This document shows, in pieces, positions 15,516-23,011 of a stretch of DNA of 64,000 nt. Source of the stretch: an uncultured Gemmiger sp. (GTDB lineage: Bacteria; Bacillota; Clostridia; Oscillospirales; Ruminococcaceae). Location: contig NZ_CAKTFU010000014.1 in assembly GCF_934561205.1 (NCBI RefSeq), forward strand, positions 12,902 through 76,901. Reading direction: 5' to 3'. Each line of letters opens with the position of its first letter. Positions within the stretch are counted from its first letter, which is position 1. The notes beneath the pieces are model-generated. The model ran no database searches and was not told where the DNA came from. It worked only from the letters and a program-made list of their open reading frames with translations. Made by a program: the position numbers and the translations under genes.

Positions 15516-16373
15516 ATGCCGGATACTGCTAAGCTGCAGGGCATAGAAAAACACTATACATCGTTTACTTTGGGTCCCGTGGACTGGGAGCTGCCCGCCG
15601 GGATGATCGTGGGGCTGGTGGGCGAGAACGGCGCGGGCAAGACCACCCTGCTGAAAATGCTGTGCGGCGCGCTGCGCCCCGATGCCGGGCAAATCGCCCT
15701 GTGGGACACTTCCCCCGCCGACGCGGCGGCGCGGGCGCGCATCGGCGCCGTGTTTGAGGACGCCTTTTTCCCCGACTGCTTCACCGCCGGGCAGGTGGGC
15801 AAATGTCTGCGCGGCGTGTTCGGCGCACGCTGGAGCGACGAAAAATTCAACGCCTACCTGCACAATTTTTCCCTTGACGGCAGCAAGCCCATCAAGGAAT
15901 ACAGCCGTGGTATGCGGATGAAACTGAGCCTTGCGGCGGCGCTGGCGCACGACCCCGAGCTGCTGGTGCTGGACGAGGCAACCTCCGGGCTGGACCCCGT
16001 GGTGCGCGGCCAGCTGCTGGACCTGCTGCTGGATTACATTCAGGACGAGCGCCGCACCGTGCTGCTGAGCAGCCACATCACCACGGATTTGGAGCAGATC
16101 GCCGACCGCATCGCCTACCTGCACCGCGGCAGGCTGCTGTTCTGTGAGGACAAGGACGAGTTGCTGCAGCAGTACGGTCTGCTGCGCTGCGCCCAAGGTG
16201 ACTTAGCGCGCCTGCCGGCAGGCTGCGCCGTATACACAAAGCAGGGGGCTTACGGCTGCGAAACGCTGGTCAAGAGCCGCGCCGCCGCACACGCCGCCCT
16301 GCCGGACGCCGTCTGCGACCCCGCCGGAATTGACGATATTATGCGCTTTACCAGTGGGAGGGACGACCAATGA
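15516..16373 (+). CDS. ABC transporter ATPase (YtrB-like)
   Basis: ATP-binding subunit, 285 residues. It has Walker A GENGAGKTT, a Q-loop-like region at AVFEDAFFPD (Gln replaced), the signature in the KEYSRGMRMK segment, Walker B LLVLDEATSGLD and the switch His in LLSSHITTD. The C-terminal ~70 residues are the accessory domain seen in ABC-2 type ATPases. Its stop overlaps the permease start by 4 nt. Such small GntR-ABC units usually respond to wall stress or export lipids or peptides; the substrate is unknown. Confidence 0.94.
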   Translation: MPDTAKLQGIEKHYTSFTLGPVDWELPAGMIVGLVGENGAGKTTLLKMLCGALRPDAGQIALWDTSPADAAARARIGAVFEDAFFPDCFTAGQVGKCLRGVFGARWSDEKFNAYLHNFSLDGSKPIKEYSRGMRMKLSLAAALAHDPELLVLDEATSGLDPVVRGQLLDLLLDYIQDERRTVLLSSHITTDLEQIADRIAYLHRGRLLFCEDKDELLQQYGLLRCAQGDLARLPAGCAVYTKQGAYGCETLVKSRAAAHAALPDAVCDPAGIDDIMRFTSGRDDQ

Positions 16374-17044
16374 GGGGCTTGCTTTATAAAGATTTTCAGC
16401 TTTTGCACAACAGCTACAGCCGCAATATTCTGACGATTCTGCTGCTGTACGCAGCCATCATTCTTCTTACACGGCAGATTTTTGTCGCCTACGCGCTGGT
16501 TTTTCTGGCGGGGGTGTACGTTTCGTCAACCATCAGCTTTGACGAGCAGGCACAGTGGGACAGCTACGCCCGCACGCTGCCGGTTTCGGCAGAGCAGATT
16601 GTGGCGACCAAGTACCTGCTGAACCTTGTGTTTATGCTGGCGGCGGCGGTGTGCGCCCTGCTGCTGGCGGCGCTGCTGCCGCTGAGCGCCGATTTTGCAT
16701 GGGATGCCGCTGCCGTTCCCCTGCCGGAGCAGCTTTCCTGCATTTGGGGCAGTGGCACGGTGTCGCTGCTGGCCAGCAGCCTTACCATGCCCATCTCCTA
16801 CAAATTCGGCGGGGCGCGGGCGCGCAGCTTTGTGGGTACGGCGTTTCTTGCTTTGTTTGTTCTGGCATTTCTGCTGATGCGATGCCTGCCCGCGGGCTTT
16901 ATGCACGACACCGTCGCTGCGCTGAATGCCGTCAGCGAGCAGCAGGTCTGGCTTTGGGTGGTGCTGATTTTTGCCGCCGTGCTGGCGCTGTATGCGGCAA
17001 GCTACGCCGTGTGTGTGCGCATTTACAAAAATAACGCGCGGTAA
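16370..17044 (+). CDS. ABC-2 type permease
   Basis: Membrane partner of the preceding ATPase: 224 residues with six hydrophobic segments and a short N-terminal cytoplasmic helix (MRGLLYKDFQLLHNS). The ISFDEQAQWDSYARTLPVSAEQIVATKYL stretch is typical of the ABC-2 permeases (often with DUF-type names) found beside YtrA regulators. The ATG overlaps the ATPase stop (ATGA). Only one permease is present, so it probably works as a homodimer. Confidence 0.9.
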   Translation: MRGLLYKDFQLLHNSYSRNILTILLLYAAIILLTRQIFVAYALVFLAGVYVSSTISFDEQAQWDSYARTLPVSAEQIVATKYLLNLVFMLAAAVCALLLAALLPLSADFAWDAAAVPLPEQLSCIWGSGTVSLLASSLTMPISYKFGGARARSFVGTAFLALFVLAFLLMRCLPAGFMHDTVAALNAVSEQQVWLWVVLIFAAVLALYAASYAVCVRIYKNNAR

Positions 17045-17077
17045 GGAAAAATCCCGCGAGAATGTGCGGTTTTGCGC

Positions 17078-17106
17078 TTGACAAAGTCCCCGGTATTTGC
17101 TATAAT
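17078..17106 (+). promoter_or_regulatory. Promoter of rpsF-ssb-rpsR
   Basis: TTGACA (17078-17083), 17-nt spacer, TATAAT (17101-17106): a consensus sigma-A promoter. Confidence 0.92.
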
Positions 17107-17188
17107 TAGTTGCTGTGCTGAACGGCACAGTTTATCCTTGCCTTTCTCTTGCAGAAAGGCCATACGTCCAAAAGGAGGTGCACAGAAT
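17107..17188 (+). promoter_or_regulatory. Structured leader of rpsF (possible S6:S18 autoregulatory RNA)
   Basis: The leader folds two hairpins: CTGTGC / GGCACAG (17113-17130) and GCCTTTC / GAAAGGC (17140-17160), just ahead of AAAGGAGG. Many bacteria control rpsF-rpsR operons by S6:S18 binding to such a leader. The conserved bulge was not verified, so this is position-based. Confidence 0.35.
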
Positions 17189-17473
17189 ATGGCTAAGTAC
17201 GAAACCATGATGGTTACCACCGCTGCTGTCGACGAGGAAGCTGCTACTGCTCTCGTGAACAAGTTCAAGAACCTGATCGCAGCAAACGGTACGATTGATT
17301 CTGTTGATGATTGGGGCAAGAAGCGTCTTGCTTATCCCATCAACGATGAGACCGAGGGTGTGTACACGGTGATCCGCTTTACCAGCAACCCCGATTTCCC
17401 GGCTGAGCTGGATCGTGTTTTCAAGATCACTGAAGGCGTTCTTCGCAGCATGACCATTGCTGTTGAGGAGTAA
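17189..17473 (+). CDS. rpsF: Ribosomal protein S6
   Basis: A 94-residue 30S protein that pairs with S18 on the platform. MAKYETMMVTT at the N-terminus, the GTIDSVDDWGKKRLAYPI strand and the EGVLRSMT end match the family along its full length. The ATG at 17189 has AAAGGAGGTG upstream. First gene of the widespread rpsF-ssb-rpsR operon. Confidence 0.98.
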   Translation: MAKYETMMVTTAAVDEEAATALVNKFKNLIAANGTIDSVDDWGKKRLAYPINDETEGVYTVIRFTSNPDFPAELDRVFKITEGVLRSMTIAVEE

Positions 17474-17484
17474 GGAGTAACAAA

Positions 17485-17961
17485 ATGCTGAATGTTGTTG
17501 CTATTGTGGGCCGCCTTGGCGCGGACCCCCAGCTGCGTCAGACCACTACCGGCAAGAGCGTCGCTTCTATGCGCATCGCCTGTGACCGCGGACGTCGTGA
17601 TGCCAACGGCCAGAGCGTGGCCGACTGGTTCGACGTCGTGGCGTGGAATCAGACCGCTGAATTTGTCTGCAAGTATTTCCAGAAAGGCTCCATGATCGCC
17701 GTTGACGGCCGTCTGCAGAGCCGTTCCTACCAGGACAAGAGTGGAAATAACCGCACTGCGATTGAAATCGTAGCCAACAACGTCAATTTTGTCGGTCCCA
17801 AATCCATGAACGCCGCACCGATGGGTGATGCCGGTTACGGCGCACCCATGGCAGAGCCCGCTGCCCGTCCCGCCATGCAGCAGCCGTCCGCCGCCAGCTA
17901 TTCTGCCGGCAGCAATGACGACTTTGCGTTGATCGAGGACGAAGGCGACCTGCCCTTCTGA
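17485..17961 (+). CDS. ssb: Single-stranded DNA-binding protein
   Basis: A 158-residue SSB: an OB fold over the first ~105 residues (LNVVAIVGRLGADPQLRQT..GKSVASMRIA, WFDVVAWN), a flexible linker rich in Ala, Met and Pro, and an acidic tip ending DEGDLPF, which recruits repair and replication partners. It sits between rpsF and rpsR with short gaps. ATG follows AAGGAG. Confidence 0.98.
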   Translation: MLNVVAIVGRLGADPQLRQTTTGKSVASMRIACDRGRRDANGQSVADWFDVVAWNQTAEFVCKYFQKGSMIAVDGRLQSRSYQDKSGNNRTAIEIVANNVNFVGPKSMNAAPMGDAGYGAPMAEPAARPAMQQPSAASYSAGSNDDFALIEDEGDLPF

Positions 17962-18003
17962 CTTAAAAAATCAAACGTACAACTCTAAAAGGAGGTTACC
18001 ACA

Positions 18004-18246
18004 ATGGCTATGGATCGTTCTTCCCGTCCGATGCATCGCGGCCGCAAGAAGGTTTGCAGCTTCTGCGTTGATCGCGTTGAGCATATCGACTACAAGGATC
18101 TGCCCCGTCTGCGTAAATACGTCAGCGAGCGCGCTAAGATCATTCCCCGCCGTGTGACCGGTACCTGCGCTTTCCATCAGCGTGAGCTGACGGTTGCCAT
18201 CAAGCGTGCCCGTTATATGGCTCTGATGCCCTACGTCAGCGACTAA
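18004..18246 (+). CDS. rpsR: Ribosomal protein S18 (zinc-site form)
   Basis: An 80-residue 30S protein. C18, C21, C55 and H58 could form the zinc site of the C+ version of S18, followed by the usual basic [13 protein letters not shown] end. ATG 18004 has AAAGGAGG upstream. Last gene of the operon, followed 30 nt later by a strong terminator. Confidence 0.98.
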   Translation: MAMDRSSRPMHRGRKKVCSFCVDRVEHIDYKDLPRLRKYVSERAKIIPRRVTGTCAFHQRELTVAIKRARYMALMPYVSD

Positions 18247-18279
18247 TTCGCACGTTGCATCAAAAAATGCTCAAAAAAA

Positions 18280-18311
18280 GGAAGTTGTCCGCAAGGACAA
18301 CTTCCTTTTTT
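18280..18311 (+). terminator. rpsR operon terminator
   Basis: An 11-bp perfect stem GGAAGTTGTCC / GGACAACTTCC with GCAA loop and six T. Confidence 0.95.
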
Positions 18312-18339
18312 GTTGTATTTGTTCGGCGCGGCAGCTGCT

Positions 18340-20001
18340 TTATTCCGACGCCGATTCCGACGCAGACTCTGTCTCCTGCGTGGATTCGGTGCTTTCGCTT
18401 TCCGGCGCGGCAGCGGCGGAGGCCACCAGCGAATCATCGCGTTCGCCCGCAATGCTGACAATGACCACGACCTTGCCCGCGTTGAACCGTGTACCTACCT
18501 TGACGTCGGTGTCGGCCACGCAGCCCGCGGCCATAGTGCCGTCGTTTTCCACAATGGTCATCTTGTATTGAATGTCCAGCGCGTCCAGCTTTTTGCAGGC
18601 GTTGGCCTGGGTATAGCCGATGATGTCCGGCATTTCCACCAGGTTGGGGCCTTTGCTGACGACGATTTGCAGAATCTGGTTGGATTCGGTTTTCAGCGTG
18701 CCCGCCAGCGGGTCCTGGCTGATGATAACACCCGCCGCCACATCGGAGGAGTTCTGCTCGGTCAGGACAATGCGATAGCCCGTGTACAGGTCGCTGTCCT
18801 TGACCTCGTCGGCGTAATTTTTGCCCACAAGGTTCGGCACGGTCTGAATCTCGCCGCTGTCGTCGCTGTTCTGCGATACTGCGGGCGGCGGGGTGGTCAC
18901 CGGTGTGGGGGCATCGTCGCGGCGGCGTGCAAAGCTCCACACCAGCAAAATCGTCAGCACCGCAATGACCACCAGCGACACCGCCATAATTTTGCGGGTG
19001 CTGATCTGGTTTTCGCCGCGCTCAAACATGGCGTTGGCCACGTTGGGGTCGGTCAGGGCGCTCATCAGCTCCGGCACGGTCTGCATACGGCGGGCGGGGT
19101 CCAGCCGCAGCGCACAGCCCAGCACCTGCGAAAACCAGGTCGGCACGCCCGCCTCCAGGCTGTGGGCGGATTCCAGACTGTCGCGCACCTTGCGCTGGGG
19201 CGCAGCCACAGGGGTCTGCCCCGTGACCATCTTGTAGCAGACGGCGCCCAGCGCGTACACATCGGTGTACCGCCCGCTGAACTCTGCCGCCGAATACTGC
19301 TCCGGCGCGGCATAGCCGGGGTAGAGCTGTGTTTTCAGCTCGCTCTCCCCCGTGCGCAGCGCCAGCGTACCGTAGCCCGTCAGGCGGGCGGCACCGTCGA
19401 TGGGCAGCAGGATGTTGTCCGGGCAGATGCCGCGGTGGATCAGCCCCGATGTGTGCAGCAGTGCCACGCCCTCCATGACCGGCTGCAGCAGGGTGCGGGC
19501 CTCGGCGGGGGTCAGTGTGCGGCTGCGCAGGGTCAGGTAGTGGGTCAGCGTCATGCCTTTTTCGGTTTCCTCCACGGCGTAGACGGTGTTGTTTTCCTCC
19601 CAGACGTCCAAAATGGTGGAAAGTCCCGTGGCCGGGGTCAGCTCGTGCAGGTCATCATACAGGTCCTTGAAGTCCATGCGGCTGGTCTTGAACAGCACTT
19701 CCCTGCCCTCCTTGGGCATCAGCGCGCCTTCGGGGCTGCGGCCGTTGCACAGGGTCACGGGGAAATATTCCTTGATCAGGACAAAGCGCTTTTCCTCGTT
19801 GAGCACCGCGCGATAGGTCAGGCCGTCACCGTCGGCGCTGATATAGCTGCCCACCGTGTATTTGCCGCCCACCAGCTGCGTACCCAGCGGCAGCGCGCCC
19901 TCGGGGTTTTTGTTTTCCAGCGAACGGTCACAGTGGGGGCAGGTTCCGTGGAAGCCGCCCGGCAGCACCCGCAGGCAGTGGGGACAGAGATTTTGGGGCA
20001 T
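18340..20001 (-). CDS. PASTA-domain protein pseudokinase with zinc ribbon
   Basis: 553 residues: zinc ribbon (CPHC at 6-9, CPHC at 21-24), protein-kinase fold (about 45-340), one membrane helix (about 366-388), two PASTA domains and a Ser/Glu-rich tail. The ATP-binding Lys is kept (VLIKEYFP, K77), and PGYAAPEQY marks the activation-segment end. The catalytic loop reads HRGICPDN instead of HRDxxxxN, and the DFG site reads GYG, so both essential Asp are Gly (191, 209). It is probably inactive as a kinase but able to bind muropeptides outside and a partner inside. The start ATG has AAAGGAG 9 nt upstream. It is separated from yebC by a terminator. Confidence 0.9.
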   Translation of the reverse strand: MPQNLCPHCLRVLPGGFHGTCPHCDRSLENKNPEGALPLGTQLVGGKYTVGSYISADGDGLTYRAVLNEEKRFVLIKEYFPVTLCNGRSPEGALMPKEGREVLFKTSRMDFKDLYDDLHELTPATGLSTILDVWEENNTVYAVEETEKGMTLTHYLTLRSRTLTPAEARTLLQPVMEGVALLHTSGLIHRGICPDNILLPIDGAARLTGYGTLALRTGESELKTQLYPGYAAPEQYSAAEFSGRYTDVYALGAVCYKMVTGQTPVAAPQRKVRDSLESAHSLEAGVPTWFSQVLGCALRLDPARRMQTVPELMSALTDPNVANAMFERGENQISTRKIMAVSLVVIAVLTILLVWSFARRRDDAPTPVTTPPPAVSQNSDDSGEIQTVPNLVGKNYADEVKDSDLYTGYRIVLTEQNSSDVAAGVIISQDPLAGTLKTESNQILQIVVSKGPNLVEMPDIIGYTQANACKKLDALDIQYKMTIVENDGTMAAGCVADTDVKVGTRFNAGKVVVIVSIAGERDDSLVASAAAAPESESTESTQETESASESASE

Positions 20002-20033
20002 GGCGAAACACTCCTTTGGCCTTGTAGGATAAC

Positions 20034-20098
20034 AAAAAAGAGAAGATATTTCCACAAAAGAGATGCTACGGGTACTCTTTTCTGTTCTATCTTCTCTT
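20034..20098 (-). terminator. Terminator after yebC
   Basis: Minus strand AAGAGAAGATA pairs with TATCTTCTCTT, with an inner AAAAGAG/CTCTTTT stem, then a T run. It lies between yebC and the pseudokinase gene. Confidence 0.8.
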
Positions 20099-20124
20099 GC
20101 ATGTATAACGCAGCTGCGTGAAAA

Positions 20125-20862
20125 TCAGCGGTCGAGGTCTTCCTCGTTCTCCAGGGTATGCCAAGCGTTCTGCACGTCGTCGTCGTCGTCCAGAGCGTCC
20201 AGCAGCTTGCCCATCTGCACCAGCTGATCGGGGTCGGTCAGGGTGGTGGTAGTGCTGGGAACCTGTGCAACGTCGGCAGAAATAAAGGTGTAGCCCTTGG
20301 CTTCCAGCGCGTTGCAGACATCGGTGAAGGCGTCGGGAGAGGTGGTGACCTCAGCGGCATCCTCGCCGGCATCAAAGTCATCGGCACCGGCGTCCAGCGC
20401 GTCCATCATCAGCTCATCGGGGTCCTTGTCCTCAAGGTCCACGACGATCACGCCCTTCTGGGTGAACATAAAGCCGACACAGCCCATCTGGCCCAGGTTG
20501 CCGCCGAACTTGTCAAAGTAGTGGCGCATATTGGCCGCAGTACGGTTGCGGTTGTCGGTCAGGGTCTCGACCATGACGGCCACGCCGCCGGGGCCGTAAC
20601 CCTCGTAGGTAATGGCTTCGTACTCGGTCTTGTCGCCGCCCTCGGCGCGCTTGATGATGCGCTGAATGTTGTCGTTCGGCACACTGTTGGCCTTAGCCTT
20701 GGCGATCAGGGCTGCCAGCTTGGAGTTGGCGGCGGGGTTGGCACCGCCCTCCTTAACGGCAACGGCGATCTCGCGGCCGATCTTGGTAAAGACCTTGGCG
20801 CGGGCGCCGTCGGTTTTTTCTTTTTTACGCTTGATATTATTCCATTTGCTATGTCCGGACAT
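20125..20862 (-). CDS. YebC/PmpR-family regulatory protein
   Basis: A 245-residue member of the YebC/TACO1 family, annotated variously as a transcription regulator and, more recently, as a translation factor. Full-length motifs: MSGHSKWNNIKRKK at the N-terminus, ANSVPNDNIQRIIKRA, YEGYGPGGVAVMVETLTDN and the acidic C-terminus. The frame continues about 170 codons upstream, but that part is antisense-like noise over the RsmF gene. The real ATG at 20862 has a GGGGGA site. The promoter TTGAAA-17-TATAAT lies at 20930-20958. Confidence 0.97.
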   Translation of the reverse strand: MSGHSKWNNIKRKKEKTDGARAKVFTKIGREIAVAVKEGGANPAANSKLAALIAKAKANSVPNDNIQRIIKRAEGGDKTEYEAITYEGYGPGGVAVMVETLTDNRNRTAANMRHYFDKFGGNLGQMGCVGFMFTQKGVIVVDLEDKDPDELMMDALDAGADDFDAGEDAAEVTTSPDAFTDVCNALEAKGYTFISADVAQVPSTTTTLTDPDQLVQMGKLLDALDDDDDVQNAWHTLENEEDLDR

Positions 20863-20929
20863 TGGAAAAATCCCCCTAGTTTGTATTCCACCGACCCGCC
20901 GTGGGCAGGCCGACAATTTCCAGTAAACT

Positions 20930-20958
20930 ATTATACCACACTTCAGCGTAGTTTTCAA
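20930..20958 (-). promoter_or_regulatory. yebC promoter
   Basis: Minus strand TTGAAA (20953-20958), 17 nt, TATAAT (20930-20935), immediately after the RsmF-like gene's stop. Confidence 0.85.
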
Positions 20959-20963
20959 GCCCT

Positions 20964-22331
20964 TTATTGCAGGTTGCGCAGCCCCTTGGGGTAGTGGTTT
21001 TTGACCCTGCCCCCGCTGACCTTGCCGCAGCCCACAGGGTAGCCGTCCACCAGCACGGCGCACCAACCGTTTTGGGCGGTGGCGGCGTCGATTTCCTCGC
21101 CCCGCAGCCAAGCAGCGGTGCGCGGGTCGGCAAGGGTGAGCCGCTCGGTGTTGGCGCAGCGGCTGCCGTAGGCCATAAACAGCGCGTGTTCGGGCTGAAA
21201 GCGCTTTTTCAGCACGCTGCCCAGCGGCACACCGCATCGCAGCAGGTGCAGCTTGGCGGTGTTGAGCGCCGCCGCGTCTGCCGGGGGCAGGATCAGCCTG
21301 TCCCCTGCCGCGGTCAGCGGGGCATCCGCCAAAAACGGAAAGTATTCCTTGGCGAACGCCAGCCATTCGGCGCTCGGCTTTGCCGACTTGGCGGGTTTTA
21401 CGCGCGGCGCATCGGCGCTCGGGGCATCGGCAGATTTTTGCAGCTTTGCCATAAAATGTCCCTCGCCCCCGTCGGCGGGCCAGATGCGGCGGCAGCGCCC
21501 GGCGGCAAAGCCTGCCGGGGCGCGGTTGGCCTCACCGGGGCGGCCAAAACCGCAATCCGAGAGGTCGCACAGGGCAAATTCCGGGTGGCGGACTAAGAAA
21601 TTTGCGATCTGCCCCTCGTCCTCCTGCGGGGCGAAGGTGCAGGTTGAAAACACCAGCACCCCGCCCGGTGCCAGCAGCGCGGCTGCGTTTTCCAGAATTT
21701 CCGCGCCCAGCGCCGCGCAGTGCTCGACCAGGGCGTTGTTGTGCTGCCCGGCGGCGGCAGGCTCCTTGCGGAACATCCCCTCCCCCGAACAGGGCGCGTC
21801 CACCAGCACGCGGTCGAACTGCCCCGGCATGGCGGCTGCCAGCCGGGCGGTGTCCTCGTTGGTGATGACGGCGTTGGCCACGCCCATGCGCTCGAGATTC
21901 TGGCGCAGAATTTCGGCGCGGGGGGCGGCGTATTCGTTGGCCAGCAGCACCCCCTGCCCCTGCAAGGCGGCGGCGAGCTGGCTGGTTTTGCCCCCCGGTG
22001 CGGCGCAGAGGTCGGCCACCCGCATACCGGGCTGCACGTCCAGCAGCGCGGCGGGGGCGGCGGCACTCGGTTCCTGGGCATAGAAAACACCCGCATGGTG
22101 CCAGGCGTGGCGGCCGGGGCGAAGCTCTGCCGAAACGGTGAACGCCGTGGGGCAAAATACCGACGGCACAGCGTCAAAATCCACGCTTTGCGCAAACTGC
22201 TGCGGCGTGCAGCGCAGCCCGTTGACCGTGACGCCGCGCGCGGGGGCGGCGGTGGCGTAGGTGTATACTTCGTCAAAGCGCGGCCCCAGCAGGGCACGTT
22301 CCCGCGCGGTGAAATCCTGTGGAAACTGCAT
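20964..22331 (-). CDS. rsmF: rRNA cytosine-C5 methyltransferase (RsmF/YebU type)
   Basis: SAM-dependent m5C methylase of the NOL1/NOP2/sun family, 455 residues. Motif order: an N-terminal RNA-binding region, SAM site LCAAPGGKTSQLA, the DAPCSGEGMF motif (one active-site Cys), and FSTCTFAPQEDE with the second catalytic Cys. A C-terminal PUA-like part contains GYPVGCGKVSGG and HYPKGLR, as in E. coli RsmF (16S C1407). The ATG at 22331 has AAGGAG upstream; a longer frame reading into the neighbouring intergenic repeat is rejected. The exact rRNA target is inferred. Confidence 0.9.
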   Translation of the reverse strand: MQFPQDFTARERALLGPRFDEVYTYATAAPARGVTVNGLRCTPQQFAQSVDFDAVPSVFCPTAFTVSAELRPGRHAWHHAGVFYAQEPSAAAPAALLDVQPGMRVADLCAAPGGKTSQLAAALQGQGVLLANEYAAPRAEILRQNLERMGVANAVITNEDTARLAAAMPGQFDRVLVDAPCSGEGMFRKEPAAAGQHNNALVEHCAALGAEILENAAALLAPGGVLVFSTCTFAPQEDEGQIANFLVRHPEFALCDLSDCGFGRPGEANRAPAGFAAGRCRRIWPADGGEGHFMAKLQKSADAPSADAPRVKPAKSAKPSAEWLAFAKEYFPFLADAPLTAAGDRLILPPADAAALNTAKLHLLRCGVPLGSVLKKRFQPEHALFMAYGSRCANTERLTLADPRTAAWLRGEEIDAATAQNGWCAVLVDGYPVGCGKVSGGRVKNHYPKGLRNLQ

Positions 22332-22371
22332 AACGGCTCCTTGCATAAATAGAATCCTTACGGGCAAACTA

Positions 22372-22402
22372 ACTGTGCGGCCGCAAACAGCAGCCGCACA
22401 GT
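22372..22402. repeat. Inverted repeat between divergent genes
   Basis: Perfect 10-bp arms ACTGTGCGGC (22372-22381) and GCCGCACAGT (22393-22402), between the rsmF start (-) and the 45-codon gene (+). It could be an operator or a short hairpin; no partner is known. Confidence 0.6.
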
Positions 22403-22429
22403 ATAAACTTGCGAAAGGAGTTTTGACCC

Positions 22430-22567
22430 ATGGCGAAGAACCAGACCGAAAACAGCCGCACCTCCAACAGCACGACCGATGCCAAAAAGAACCAAAACAC
22501 CCAGAAAGCACCCCGCCGCACGGCAAACACCACCAACTCGGCGGGCAGCAAAAACAGCAGCAAGTGA
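22430..22567 (+). CDS. Small Asn/Lys-rich protein (45 aa)
   Basis: A short gene with GAAAGGAG 8 nt before ATG, running 45 codons to TGA. The product starts MAKNQTENSRTSNSTTDAKK and is very polar (Asn, Thr, Ser, Lys), with no hydrophobic segment or Cys. It recalls small spore-type or DNA-associated proteins in composition only; I do not recognise the family. It sits divergently from rsmF and convergently with mrnC. The strong ribosome site and unusual AAC/AAG-rich codon composition argue that it is real. Confidence 0.6.
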   Translation: MAKNQTENSRTSNSTTDAKKNQNTQKAPRRTANTTNSAGSKNSSK

Positions 22568-22585
22568 TGATATCAGCCGGGGCGG

Positions 22586-22996
22586 TTATTTCCGTTCCGG
22601 CTCATATTCTGCCCATACAGCGTCAAAAAGTTGCTGGATGCGGTCGTTTTCGCCCCGCAGGTACAGCCAGCCCAACAGACATTCCAGCCCGGTGGAGGCG
22701 CGGTATTCCTGCACGGTGGCGTGCTTGGCGACGCTGGCCTTGCTGGCATTTTTGCCGCGGCGCAAAACGTTGGCCTCGGCCTCGGTCAAAAGCGGCTCGA
22801 GAATTTCCAGCTCGCGGCACTGCGCATGGGCGCTTACATAGTGGGTGGCGACGGTGTGCAGGCGGTTGGGCTGCAGGCGGGTGCTGCCCACCAGACGGGC
22901 GCGCACCAGCAGTTCCAGCACGGCATCACCCACAAAGGCCAGCGCCACGGGCGACATCTCGTGGATATCCACCTCAGGTTTTGTTTCAAACAGCAT
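22586..22996 (-). CDS. mrnC: Mini-ribonuclease III
   Basis: A 136-residue RNase III catalytic fold lacking the double-stranded RNA-binding domain; it matures 23S rRNA ends in Firmicutes. Signature MSPVALAFVGDAVLELLVR holds the catalytic Asp, RRGKNA is the central loop and YRASTGLECLLGWLYL the second acidic site. It lies 15 nt downstream of obgE and is probably co-transcribed. Confidence 0.95.
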   Translation of the reverse strand: MLFETKPEVDIHEMSPVALAFVGDAVLELLVRARLVGSTRLQPNRLHTVATHYVSAHAQCRELEILEPLLTEAEANVLRRGKNASKASVAKHATVQEYRASTGLECLLGWLYLRGENDRIQQLFDAVWAEYEPERK

Positions 22997-23011
22997 AGCG
23001 GCCCCCTGTGC

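Noticed and set aside
20863..21366. N-terminal extension of yebC by about 170 residues
   Set aside because: YebC proteins begin MSGHSKW; the extension runs through the yebC promoter and overlaps the rsmF gene in another frame.
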